Source: RUG572 sp964386385 | GTDB taxonomy: Bacteria; Verrucomicrobiota; Kiritimatiellia; RFP12; UBA1067 | Direction of reading: 5' to 3' | NCBI GenBank assembly: GCA_964386385.1 | Contig: CAYLRN010000047.1 | Location: 1 to 11,297, forward strand | DNA: 11,297 nt | In this document: piece by piece, positions 1-5,587 of the stretch | Numbering within the stretch: the stretch's first letter is position 1 | Layout of the letters: each line of letters starts with the position of its first letter | Program-made: the position numbers and the translations under genes | The notes under the pieces: generated by a model | The model's database searches: none | What the model saw: only the letters and a program-made list of their open reading frames with translations | What the model was told of the DNA's origin: nothing

Positions 1-1
1 G

Positions 2-2773
2 CCGGCGCCGCCCGGGCGCGGAGACCACGGCGCGGCCGAGCGGGCGGCGTTCGCGCCGGGGCCGAAGTCCGCCGCGGCGAAGGCGCGGGAGCGGACGCGG
101 AAGGTGTGCGAGTACGTCTACGAGGACGAGGGCGGGACGCCCCGGCTCAAGGTGGAGCGGCTCGCCGGCGAGGAGAGCGGGCGCAAGTCGTTCCGGCAGT
201 TCCGCGCCGACGCGTCCGCGCCCGGCGGGTGGGCGGCCGGCCTGACCGACCCCGCGACGGGCCGCGCCGTCCCGCGATGGCCGTTCCGCCTCCCGGCGCT
301 CGCCGCGGCGGCGGAGGCCGGCCAGCCGGTCGTCGTCGTGGAGGGGGAGAAGGACGTCCTCACGGCGGAGTCCATGGGGCTCGCGGCGACGTGCAACTCC
401 GGCGGCGCGGGGAAGTGGGCGGACGGCTGGCCGGCGGACTGGGCGCGGTGGTTCGAGGGCGCTCCGCTCGTCGTGGTCGTCGCCGACGACGACCCGGCGA
501 CGAAGGCGGACCCGCGCACCGGCGCGGAGCGGCCGCACCTGAAGGGGCAGCGCCACGCCTGGGACGTGCGCCGGAAGCTCCTGGCGGCGGGCTACGCGGG
601 GCGCGTCCGCCTCATGGTCATGCCGCAGGTGGAGGGCGCGGGCCGCGTGAAGGACCTCACGGACTGGGCGGAGGCGCGTCGCGCGGCCGGGCTCCCCGCC
701 GGCAGGGCGGAGTTCGTGGAGGCGCTGCGGAGCGCGCCGCCGTGGCCGGCGGAGTGGGAGTTCGGGGACGCGCCGGCGCCCGCCGCCCCCGCGCCCCCGT
801 CCGCGTCCGCGCCCCCGGAGTTCAGGCCCCTGGGCCGCTTCGGCGCGCCGGCGGCGTCCCCCGCGCCCGGCGGCGGGCGGGCGTGGGCCGTGGACTTCCA
901 GGCGGACGGGTCGCGGACGGCGCGGTTCGAGGTGGGCGCGGCGAGCCTCCGCTTCGAGGGGTGGCAGCGCGACGACGCCGGGCGGTTCGTGCGCGTCCAG
1001 TCCTGGCGGCCGATGGAGGGGGAACTGCGGCAGTTCGCCGGCATGGCCATGGGCGCCCTGCTGTCGTGGATTCCGGAGTTCAGGGCGAACGGGGCGGCGC
1101 GCTCGTCGCTCGTCCCGTCCCTCGCCGTCGCGTGGCTGCGGGCGCGGGGGCGGTTCTTCGCGGACGCGGAGAGCCCCGGCTTCGAGACGTCGCTCTGGTT
1201 CGACGCCCGGAGCGGCGTCCTCTACCGGATCCACTCGGACGAGTTCAGGGCGTTCCTGTCCACCGCGACGGGCGTGAACAGGGAGGACAGGGCGTTCCGG
1301 TTCGTGGCCAGCCTCGTCGACGACCTCGCGCTGGACGCGAAGGAGACGCCGCGGGTCGTCCCCGCGAAGCAGTGGACGCGCGGCGCGGACGGCGCGGTGT
1401 ACCTCTCGTGCGGGGACTCGGAGATGTACCGCGTCTCGGCGGGGCGCGTGGACAGGGTGCAGAACGGGACGGACGGCGTCGTGTTCGTGCGCGGCTCGAC
1501 GCTCGCGCCGTGGCGGCTCCTCCCCGGGCCGGGCGCGGACCCGTTCTCGGAGTCGCTCCTGTTCCGGTGCGCGTCCCTGGAGTCGGACGCGGACCGCATG
1601 AACTGCCGGCTCTGGTTCCTGAACCTCTTCGCCTGCCACGCCAACAAGCCGATACTCCTCGCCACGGGGCCGGCGCGGAGCGGGAAGACGCGGCTGCTGC
1701 AGGGCATGAAGCAGTTCCTCGGCCTCCGCGAAGACGGCCAGCCCGACGACTCCGTGGTGGACGTGGACCCGACGGACAAGGGGCTGGACGCGTTCTGGGT
1801 GCTCGTCGACCGCGAGAGGTTCGCCGTCTTCGACAACCTGGACAGCAAGGTGAAGTGGGCGGAGAACGCGTTCCAGACGGCCTCCACGAACGGCTCGTGC
1901 AAGCGCCGGCAGCTCTACACCTCCGGCGGCATGGTCACCTTCCGGCCGAACGCGCACGTGGCGGTGACGTCCAACAACCCCGTCTTCACGACCGGCGGCG
2001 GCGGCCTCCCCGACCGCATCGTGACGGTGCGCGTGGCGGCGGGGCGGAGGGTGTCGCTCGGAGGCGAGCTGCTGGACGACGTGCTCGCCCGCAGGGACGA
2101 GTACATGACGTGGACGGCGCGGACGCTCGCCGCCGCGCTGGCCGACGAGTCGCCGGTGGACGGCACGGTGAACGAGCGCCACCCGGACTACGGGCGGTTC
2201 TCGGTGCGGTGCGCCCGCGCCTTCGGCGACGAGGCGGGCGCGGTCCGCGCCATGGAGTCGGCGGAGCTGGACAAGGCCGTCCTGCCGCTCGTGAACGACG
2301 CGGTGGCGCGGCAGGTGTGCGCCGCGCTCCTCGCCTCGCCGACGCCCGGCGAGGCGTCGTTCACGAGCTCGGAGATGTCGGCGACGATACTGCGGCGGCT
2401 GGGCGAGGACAACGCCGACTCGAGGAACGACGAGATCTTCGGCCCGCGCCGCGTCGGGCGCGCCATCGCGCGGCTGAAGAACGAGCTGGGCCGCCTGTTC
2501 AGGTGGCGCACGGGGGTCTACGAGGGGCGCACGCGCTACGTGTTCTCCGGGCTCACCGCGCAGGGCGCGGCGGCGATCGGACTGCTGCGCGGTGGCCTGG
2601 TGGATTTGCTGCCCGAAAGTCCCCTCGCGGAGACGGATCCGGGCGGAGTTCCGCCCCCGGAACCCACCGACGCCACCGGACGCGCGCGCGCGCCCCTCCC
2701 CGCCCCCCTCCCCTCTCCTCTTGAAGGAGGGAAAGGGGAAGAGGACGGAGGGGGGATGGAGTGGGACCTGTAG
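2..2773 (+). CDS. Phage DNA primase/helicase: Toprim domain plus P-loop ATPase (5' partial)
   Basis: This is a replication protein predicted to prime and unwind phage DNA. The frame is open to the left edge (34 codons before the first GTG at 104), and the first visible residues already look like a primase core, so the true start and any zinc-binding domain lie outside the window. Residues are numbered from the GTG at 104. A Toprim-like region covers about 75-190, with the EGEKD motif at 80-84 and acidic ADDD at 127-130. A Pro/Ala linker spans about 222-256. The ATPase follows, with Walker A GPARSGKT at 522-529, a Walker B-like AVFDNLD at 574-580, a sensor-like VTSNN at 621-625 and a PDR arginine at 636-638. 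About 740-820 looks like a winged helix. The last 50 residues are low-complexity (see the repeat entries). Its place directly before the terminase genes fits a phage replication gene. The primase/helicase class is well supported, but the exact family is not. Confidence 0.85.
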   Translation, partial: PAPPGRGDHGAAERAAFAPGPKSAAAKARERTRKVCEYVYEDEGGTPRLKVERLAGEESGRKSFRQFRADASAPGGWAAGLTDPATGRAVPRWPFRLPALAAAAEAGQPVVVVEGEKDVLTAESMGLAATCNSGGAGKWADGWPADWARWFEGAPLVVVVADDDPATKADPRTGAERPHLKGQRHAWDVRRKLLAAGYAGRVRLMVMPQVEGAGRVKDLTDWAEARRAAGLPAGRAEFVEALRSAPPWPAEWEFGDAPAPAAPAPPSASAPPEFRPLGRFGAPAASPAPGGGRAWAVDFQADGSRTARFEVGAASLRFEGWQRDDAGRFVRVQSWRPMEGELRQFAGMAMGALLSWIPEFRANGAARSSLVPSLAVAWLRARGRFFADAESPGFETSLWFDARSGVLYRIHSDEFRAFLSTATGVNREDRAFRFVASLVDDLALDAKETPRVVPAKQWTRGADGAVYLSCGDSEMYRVSAGRVDRVQNGTDGVVFVRGSTLAPWRLLPGPGADPFSESLLFRCASLESDADRMNCRLWFLNLFACHANKPILLATGPARSGKTRLLQGMKQFLGLREDGQPDDSVVDVDPTDKGLDAFWVLVDRERFAVFDNLDSKVKWAENAFQTASTNGSCKRRQLYTSGGMVTFRPNAHVAVTSNNPVFTTGGGGLPDRIVTVRVAAGRRVSLGGELLDDVLARRDEYMTWTARTLAAALADESPVDGTVNERHPDYGRFSVRCARAFGDEAGAVRAMESAELDKAVLPLVNDAVARQVCAALLASPTPGEASFTSSEMSATILRRLGEDNADSRNDEIFGPRRVGRAIARLKNELGRLFRWRTGVYEGRTRYVFSGLTAQGAAAIGLLRGGLVDLLPESPLAETDPGGVPPPEPTDATGRARAPLPAPLPSPLEGGKGEEDGGGMEWDL
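2641..2656. repeat. Perfect 7-bp inverted repeat in the 3' end of the replication gene
   Basis: GGGCGGA and TCCGCCC flank a 2-nt centre in GGGCGGAGTTCCGCCC. A near copy with a 1-nt centre lies just after the terminase large-subunit gene at 5100-5114. No T-run follows, so a classical intrinsic terminator is unlikely. In DNA this GC-rich, short palindromes are expected fairly often. Confidence 0.5.
2681..2760 (+). repeat. CG run and pyrimidine/purine mirror-like palindromic tail
   Basis: A (CG)6 run at 2681-2692 is followed by a C/T-only tract (2693-2719), then an almost pure G/A tract to about 2757. The two tracts fold imperfectly around a CTTGA loop at about 2720, with a stem of about seven pairs and a bulged outer stem. 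It encodes the final Pro/Leu- then Gly/Glu-rich residues of the replication protein. The pattern resembles extragenic palindromic repeats known in many bacteria, so I read it as a repeat that has become the gene's 3' end. That is inference. Confidence 0.5.
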
Positions 2774-2790
2774 GGCGGAAAACGGGACGA

Positions 2791-2796
2791 AAGGAG
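2791..2796 (+). promoter_or_regulatory. Ribosome binding site AAGGAG deciding the small terminase start
   Basis: AAGGAG lies 7 nt before the ATG at 2804. The next in-frame ATG, at 2858, has no such site, so 2804 is preferred. Confidence 0.8.
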
Positions 2797-2803
2797 CGGA
2801 AGG

Positions 2804-3538
2804 ATGGACGGAGACGCGAAGGCCGCGGGAAAGGCGGAAACACTGACAAACCCTAACATGGGGGGCCGCAGGGCGAAGGGCGGCGCGGACGCGCCGGCGC
2901 TCAGGCAGGCGCTGCTCGCGCTGGACCCGCTGTGCGAGCCGCCGGACGCGTCGGGGCTGCTGCCGCCGGACGACTCGCCGCCGCCATGCGCGGACGGCGG
3001 GCGGGCGCGGCGCGGGGAGCCGGGGGCGCGTCCGCTGGCGAACAGGCGGCGGGAGCAGTTCTGCCGCGTCCTCACGGGGTGGGGCGGCGACGGCGTGCGC
3101 AAGACGAACTGCGAGGCGTACGCGCGGGTCTACGGCCGCTCCGGCGCGACGGCGCGGACGCAGAGCTCGTGGCTGATGTCCGTCCCGGAGGTGCGGGAGC
3201 GCGTGGAGTGGCTGGAGCGGCGCGTGGACGAGGCGCGGCGGCACGACTACCTCTCCGCGCAGAGGGAGATAGACGAGCTGCGGCTGTCGCTCGTGGAGCG
3301 CGCGCGGCACAACTCGAAGCTGGCGGCGGTCGCCCTGGCGGCGGCGCGGGACTTCGAGGCGGCGCACGGCCTTGACGGGCGCGGGCGCGGGTCGAAGGTG
3401 GACGTCACCGTGCGCGACGGCGGCGCGTCGCCGGACTGGCGCCCGCCGCCGGCCGTGGCGGCCCTCACGGACGCGGAGCTGATGGCGGCGATCGGCGCGG
3501 CGGCGCCGGGCGCGCCCGCGGCGGAGGGCAGACCGTGA
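2804..3538 (+). CDS. terS: Terminase small subunit
   Basis: This is the predicted DNA-recognition subunit of the packaging motor, which selects phage DNA and hands it to the large subunit. Residues 80-140 look like the helix-turn-helix core of small terminases: an N-terminal RRREQF helix, then NCEAYARVYG, GATARTQSSWLM, and PEVRERVEWLERR at 128-140. Residues 135-190 form charged helices that could be a coiled-coil oligomerisation segment. The first 80 residues are low-complexity, rich in Ala, Pro, Gly and Asp, and longer than usual for the family. The C-terminus is Ala/Pro-rich. The gene starts 30 nt after the replication gene, and its last 4 nt (GTGA) overlap the start of the large subunit, the usual packaging operon arrangement. 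The call rests on this fold-like pattern and on position. An unusual AT-rich 12-mer lies inside codons 15-19. Confidence 0.75.
   Translation: MDGDAKAAGKAETLTNPNMGGRRAKGGADAPALRQALLALDPLCEPPDASGLLPPDDSPPPCADGGRARRGEPGARPLANRRREQFCRVLTGWGGDGVRKTNCEAYARVYGRSGATARTQSSWLMSVPEVRERVEWLERRVDEARRHDYLSAQREIDELRLSLVERARHNSKLAAVALAAARDFEAAHGLDGRGRGSKVDVTVRDGGASPDWRPPPAVAALTDAELMAAIGAAAPGAPAAEGRP
2848..2859. repeat. AT-rich 12-mer AAACCCTAACAT (copy 1)
   Basis: The 12-mer AAACCCTAACAT inside the 5' end of the small terminase gene recurs exactly at 5171-5182. Its inner 10 bases AACCCTAACA occur once more at 5160-5169. It stands out from the surrounding GC-rich coding sequence. A protein-binding role, for example a packaging or regulatory site, is inferred. 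Confidence 0.5.
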
Positions 3539-5055
3539 CGGCGCGGGAGGCGATGGAGGAGGCGCTTCGGAGGCGGGCGCGGACGGACATGCTATCGTTC
3601 CTGCGCTGGGTCTGGTGGATGCCGCCGGCGACGCGCCCGCTGCGCGTGGGGCGGCACACGCGCGCCCTGTGCGCCCGCCTGACGCGGGCGGTGGACGACT
3701 GGCTGGAGGGGAGGAGCACCTACCTCGTCACGAACATGCCTTTCCGCCACGGCAAGAGCGACCTGGTGAGCCGCGCCCTGCCGGCGTTCTTCCTGGGGAG
3801 GTGCGCGGCCCACCACCCGGACGTGATCATGAGCGGCTACGGGACGAGCCTCGTGCGCGGCTTCTCGCAGAAGGTGCAGTCGATCGTCTCGTCGGAGGCC
3901 TACTCCCGGCTGTTCCCGGGGGTGCGCGTGGACCCGCTGCGGCGCGCGGCGGAGGACTGGGCGGTGGAGGGCAGCCAGGGGGTCGTGACGGCGCAGGGCC
4001 TCGGCGGCGCGATCACCGGGCGCGGCGGCAACCTGATAGTCGTGGACGACTACTGCAAGAACCGCGAGGAGGCGGAGTCGGCGACGATGCGCGACAAGAC
4101 GTGGGCGTCGTTCTCCGACGACCTGATGACGCGCGCGAACGCGCCGGCGGCGGTCGTCGTCGTGTGCGCCACGCGCTGGCACGAGGACGACGTCGTGGGG
4201 CGGATCCGCCGGAGGATGGCGGAGGACCCGGACTACCCGCGCTTCGAGGAGCTGGTCTTCCCGGCGCGGAAGGCGGGCGAGGGCGGGTGGGACGCCCTCT
4301 TCCCGGAGCTGTACGACGCGGGGTGGTACGCCCGGCAGAGGGCGGGGCTCGGGACGTACTCGGCGGCGGCGCTCCTGGACTGCGACCCGGTCTCGGACGC
4401 GCTGAAGGTCTTCCGCCGGGAGTGGCTGAACTTCTACGACGAGCCGCCGCCGCGCGAGTCGGTGAACGCCTACATGTTCGTGGACTCGGCGAACTCCAAG
4501 AAGGCGAACGCCGACTACACGACGATGCTCGTCGTCGGATACGGCGCGGACGGGTGCTACTACCTCCTGGACGCCGTGCACGACCGGATGAACCTGGGGG
4601 AGCGGACGCGGGCGGCGTTCGAGATGCACAGGCGGTGGAGGCCGCTGGCGACGTTCTGGGAGCAGGTGGGCGCGATGGCCGACGTCGCGCACGTGCAGCT
4701 GGAGCAGAACCGCCTGGGGTGGCACTTCCCGGTGGTCCCGCTGAACCACCGCGTGGCGAAGGAGACGCGCATACGCGCCCTCCAGCCGCTCTTCGAGGCC
4801 GGGCGCGTGTGGCTCCCGAGGACGCTCCCGAAGCCCTGCGCGGACGGCGCGGTGAGGGACGTCGCGCGGGAGCTCGTGGAGGACGAGTACCTGGCGTTCC
4901 CCGGATGCCGGCACGACGACATCATCGACCCGCTGGCGGACGTCTGCGACGCGGAGGTCGTCGCCGCGACGTCGTTCCCGGAGCCGTCCGGCGCGGGGGA
5001 GGGCGGGGCCGACGCGGGGGCGCGGGCGAACGTCGAGTGGCGGCGCGGGAGGTGA
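3535..5055 (+). CDS. terL: Terminase large subunit (ATPase-nuclease packaging motor)
   Basis: This is the motor that threads phage DNA into the procapsid through the portal and cuts it. The N-terminal ATPase shows Walker A MPFRHGKS at 68-75, Walker B IVVDD at 168-172 followed by the typical KNREEAES segment, and the motif III stretch CATRWHE at 211-217. A linker of the LLDCDPVSD type (280-288) leads into an RNase H-like nuclease with candidate metal-binding acids D317 (FVDSAN), E376 (FWEQVG) and D461/D462/D465 (RHDDIID). All key residues are present and 506 residues is a normal length, so it looks intact. The GTG start overlaps the small-subunit stop (GTGA) and has GGAGGG 6 nt upstream, which suggests translational coupling. 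An in-frame ATG at 3553 is a weaker alternative. The last 25 residues are low-complexity. Confidence 0.95.
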   Translation: MTAREAMEEALRRRARTDMLSFLRWVWWMPPATRPLRVGRHTRALCARLTRAVDDWLEGRSTYLVTNMPFRHGKSDLVSRALPAFFLGRCAAHHPDVIMSGYGTSLVRGFSQKVQSIVSSEAYSRLFPGVRVDPLRRAAEDWAVEGSQGVVTAQGLGGAITGRGGNLIVVDDYCKNREEAESATMRDKTWASFSDDLMTRANAPAAVVVVCATRWHEDDVVGRIRRRMAEDPDYPRFEELVFPARKAGEGGWDALFPELYDAGWYARQRAGLGTYSAAALLDCDPVSDALKVFRREWLNFYDEPPPRESVNAYMFVDSANSKKANADYTTMLVVGYGADGCYYLLDAVHDRMNLGERTRAAFEMHRRWRPLATFWEQVGAMADVAHVQLEQNRLGWHFPVVPLNHRVAKETRIRALQPLFEAGRVWLPRTLPKPCADGAVRDVARELVEDEYLAFPGCRHDDIIDPLADVCDAEVVAATSFPEPSGAGEGGADAGARANVEWRRGR

Positions 5056-5099
5056 CGCGGGGCGCGAGTGGGTCGCGCCGCCGTGCCGCGGCCGGAGGA

Positions 5100-5114
5100 G
5101 GGCGGATTCCGCCC
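5100..5114. repeat. Inverted repeat GGGCGGA-T-TCCGCCC after terL
   Basis: A 7-bp perfect inverted repeat with a 1-nt centre lies 45 bases after the terL stop. It matches the palindrome at 2641-2656 apart from one central base. There is no T-run after it on either strand, so terminator function is doubtful. Confidence 0.45.
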
Positions 5115-5141
5115 CGGCGCGAAAAGCCGTCAAGCGCGAAA

Positions 5142-5182
5142 TTGTAAAAGGTTTGCAATAACCCTAACAGAAACCCTAACAT
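5142..5182 (+). promoter_or_regulatory. Two overlapping sigma70-like promoter candidates for the head operon
   Basis: Pair A is TTGTAA (5142-5147), 17 nt, then TAACAG (5165-5170). Pair B is TTGCAA (5153-5158), 18 nt, then TAACAT (5177-5182). Pair B has four of six consensus bases in each box, and pair A is weaker. They sit in the AT-richest part of the window, about 200 nt upstream of the first head gene. Both -10 boxes fall inside the direct repeat, so a regulator binding the repeat could block or activate them. This is a prediction from pattern only. Confidence 0.4.
5160..5182. repeat. Tandem direct repeat of AACCCTAACA, 12-bp period (copies 2 and 3)
   Basis: AACCCTAACA occurs at 5160-5169 and 5172-5181, one helical turn plus about 1.5 bases apart. 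The second copy extends to AAACCCTAACAT, identical to 2848-2859. Tandem sites with roughly one-turn spacing suit a DNA-binding protein. No protein is assigned. Confidence 0.6.
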
Positions 5183-5227
5183 CGCTGACACTTCGTTTTC
5201 CCCGAATCGCGCCATGCGAGTTCACCC

Positions 5228-5256
5228 GCGCGCTATTGCGCCATCCGCGCGCTTTT
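5228..5256 (+). terminator. Possible rho-independent terminator downstream of terL
   Basis: GCGCGC (5228-5233) can pair with GCGCGC (5247-5252) across a 13-nt loop, and TTTT follows at 5253-5256. The long loop and short T-run make it weak. It would end transcription that enters from terL or from the promoter candidates just upstream, so the two predictions partly conflict. Confidence 0.3.
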
Positions 5257-5274
5257 GAGCCGGGGCGTCCCGAG

Positions 5275-5291
5275 GGGGCTTCCGGAGCCCC
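5275..5291 (+). promoter_or_regulatory. GC-rich hairpin GGGGCT-TCCGG-AGCCCC
   Basis: A perfect 6-bp stem with a 5-nt loop is followed by GGAAAACAGG and not by T residues. It lies 14 nt before the TATACT box. It could be an attenuator-like hairpin or an operator. Its function is unknown. Confidence 0.4.
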
Positions 5292-5304
5292 GGAAAACAG
5301 GGTG

Positions 5305-5310
5305 TATACT
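5305..5310 (+). promoter_or_regulatory. TATACT -10-like box upstream of the 68-residue gene
   Basis: TATACT matches five of six bases of the sigma70 -10 consensus and lies 69 nt before the ATG at 5380. No good -35 is seen at 16-18 nt; the nearest TTC-like hexamer is 19 nt away. It may be an activator-dependent start, or chance. Confidence 0.3.
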
Positions 5311-5379
5311 CTCCACGTGCGCGCGTCCGGGCGGTCCGGCGGCGCGGCGCGGGCAACCACTTTCCAAGGAGGAACGGAC

Positions 5380-5586
5380 ATGGGCAAGGGCGGAGGAACG
5401 CCGAAGGCGCAGGCCCTGGAGCCGCTGAAGTCGGCGGAGCAGTCGATGAACGAGGCGGCGGACGCGACGGGCCGGGCGCAGCAGCTGCGGCGCGGGCTGG
5501 CGTCCACCTTCTCGCGCCCGGGCATGGGCGGCGCTCCGGCGGCGGCATCCGCGACGGCGGGCGCGTCCAGGAAGCTGGGGGGCTAG
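5380..5586 (+). CDS. Small phage protein upstream of the portal, 68 residues
   Basis: The function is unknown. The start is fixed by AAGGAGG at 5366-5372, 7 nt before the ATG and the strongest ribosome binding site in the window, so efficient translation is likely. The protein begins with Gly/Lys, has a helical charged middle (residues 13-40) and ends Ala/Gly-rich. The segment RRGLASTFSRPGMGG (residues 37-51) resembles the RGRASTILTG-like C-terminal motif that I recall in many small proteins encoded beside phage head-to-tail connectors. That resemblance is from memory and loose. It has no cysteines and no membrane segment. It ends 1 nt before the portal start, so the two are probably co-translated and may act in the same connector or virion complex. 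Confidence 0.75.
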   Translation: MGKGGGTPKAQALEPLKSAEQSMNEAADATGRAQQLRRGLASTFSRPGMGGAPAAASATAGASRKLGG

Positions 5587-5587
5587 C

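Larger units (their letters stand above)
5056..5379 (+). other. 324-bp intergenic region between packaging and head modules
   Basis: This is the only gap longer than 65 bases in the window. It begins GC-rich (including a hairpin at 5100-5114), then drops to 48 G/C in 100 bases at 5121-5220. In order it holds direct repeats of GCGCGAAA (5117-5124, 5134-5141), two overlapping promoter-like pairs, a tandem AACCCTAACA repeat, a possible terminator, a GC-rich hairpin, a TATACT box and a strong ribosome binding site. A frame is open from 5068 into the next gene. Its composition and the ribosome binding site at 5366 argue that it is not coded upstream of 5380. Confidence 0.7.

Noticed and set aside
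106..2724. An 872-residue + strand frame overlapping the replication gene
   Set aside because: It is almost entirely Arg, Gly, Ala and Pro, whereas the neighbouring frame carries Toprim and P-loop motifs.
3592..5133. A 513-residue open frame on the - strand opposite terL
   Set aside because: Stop codons are rare at this GC content. The translation is Arg/His/Pro/Val filler without motifs, while the + strand carries complete terminase motifs.
5160..5182. CCCTAA units as a telomere-like repeat
   Set aside because: There are only two units with other bases between them and a 12-bp period, far from any visible end of a replicon.
5068..5379. Upstream extension of the 68-residue gene from a GTG at 5068
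   Set aside because: The extension covers the AT-rich control region and has no ribosome binding site that outranks AAGGAGG at 5366-5372.
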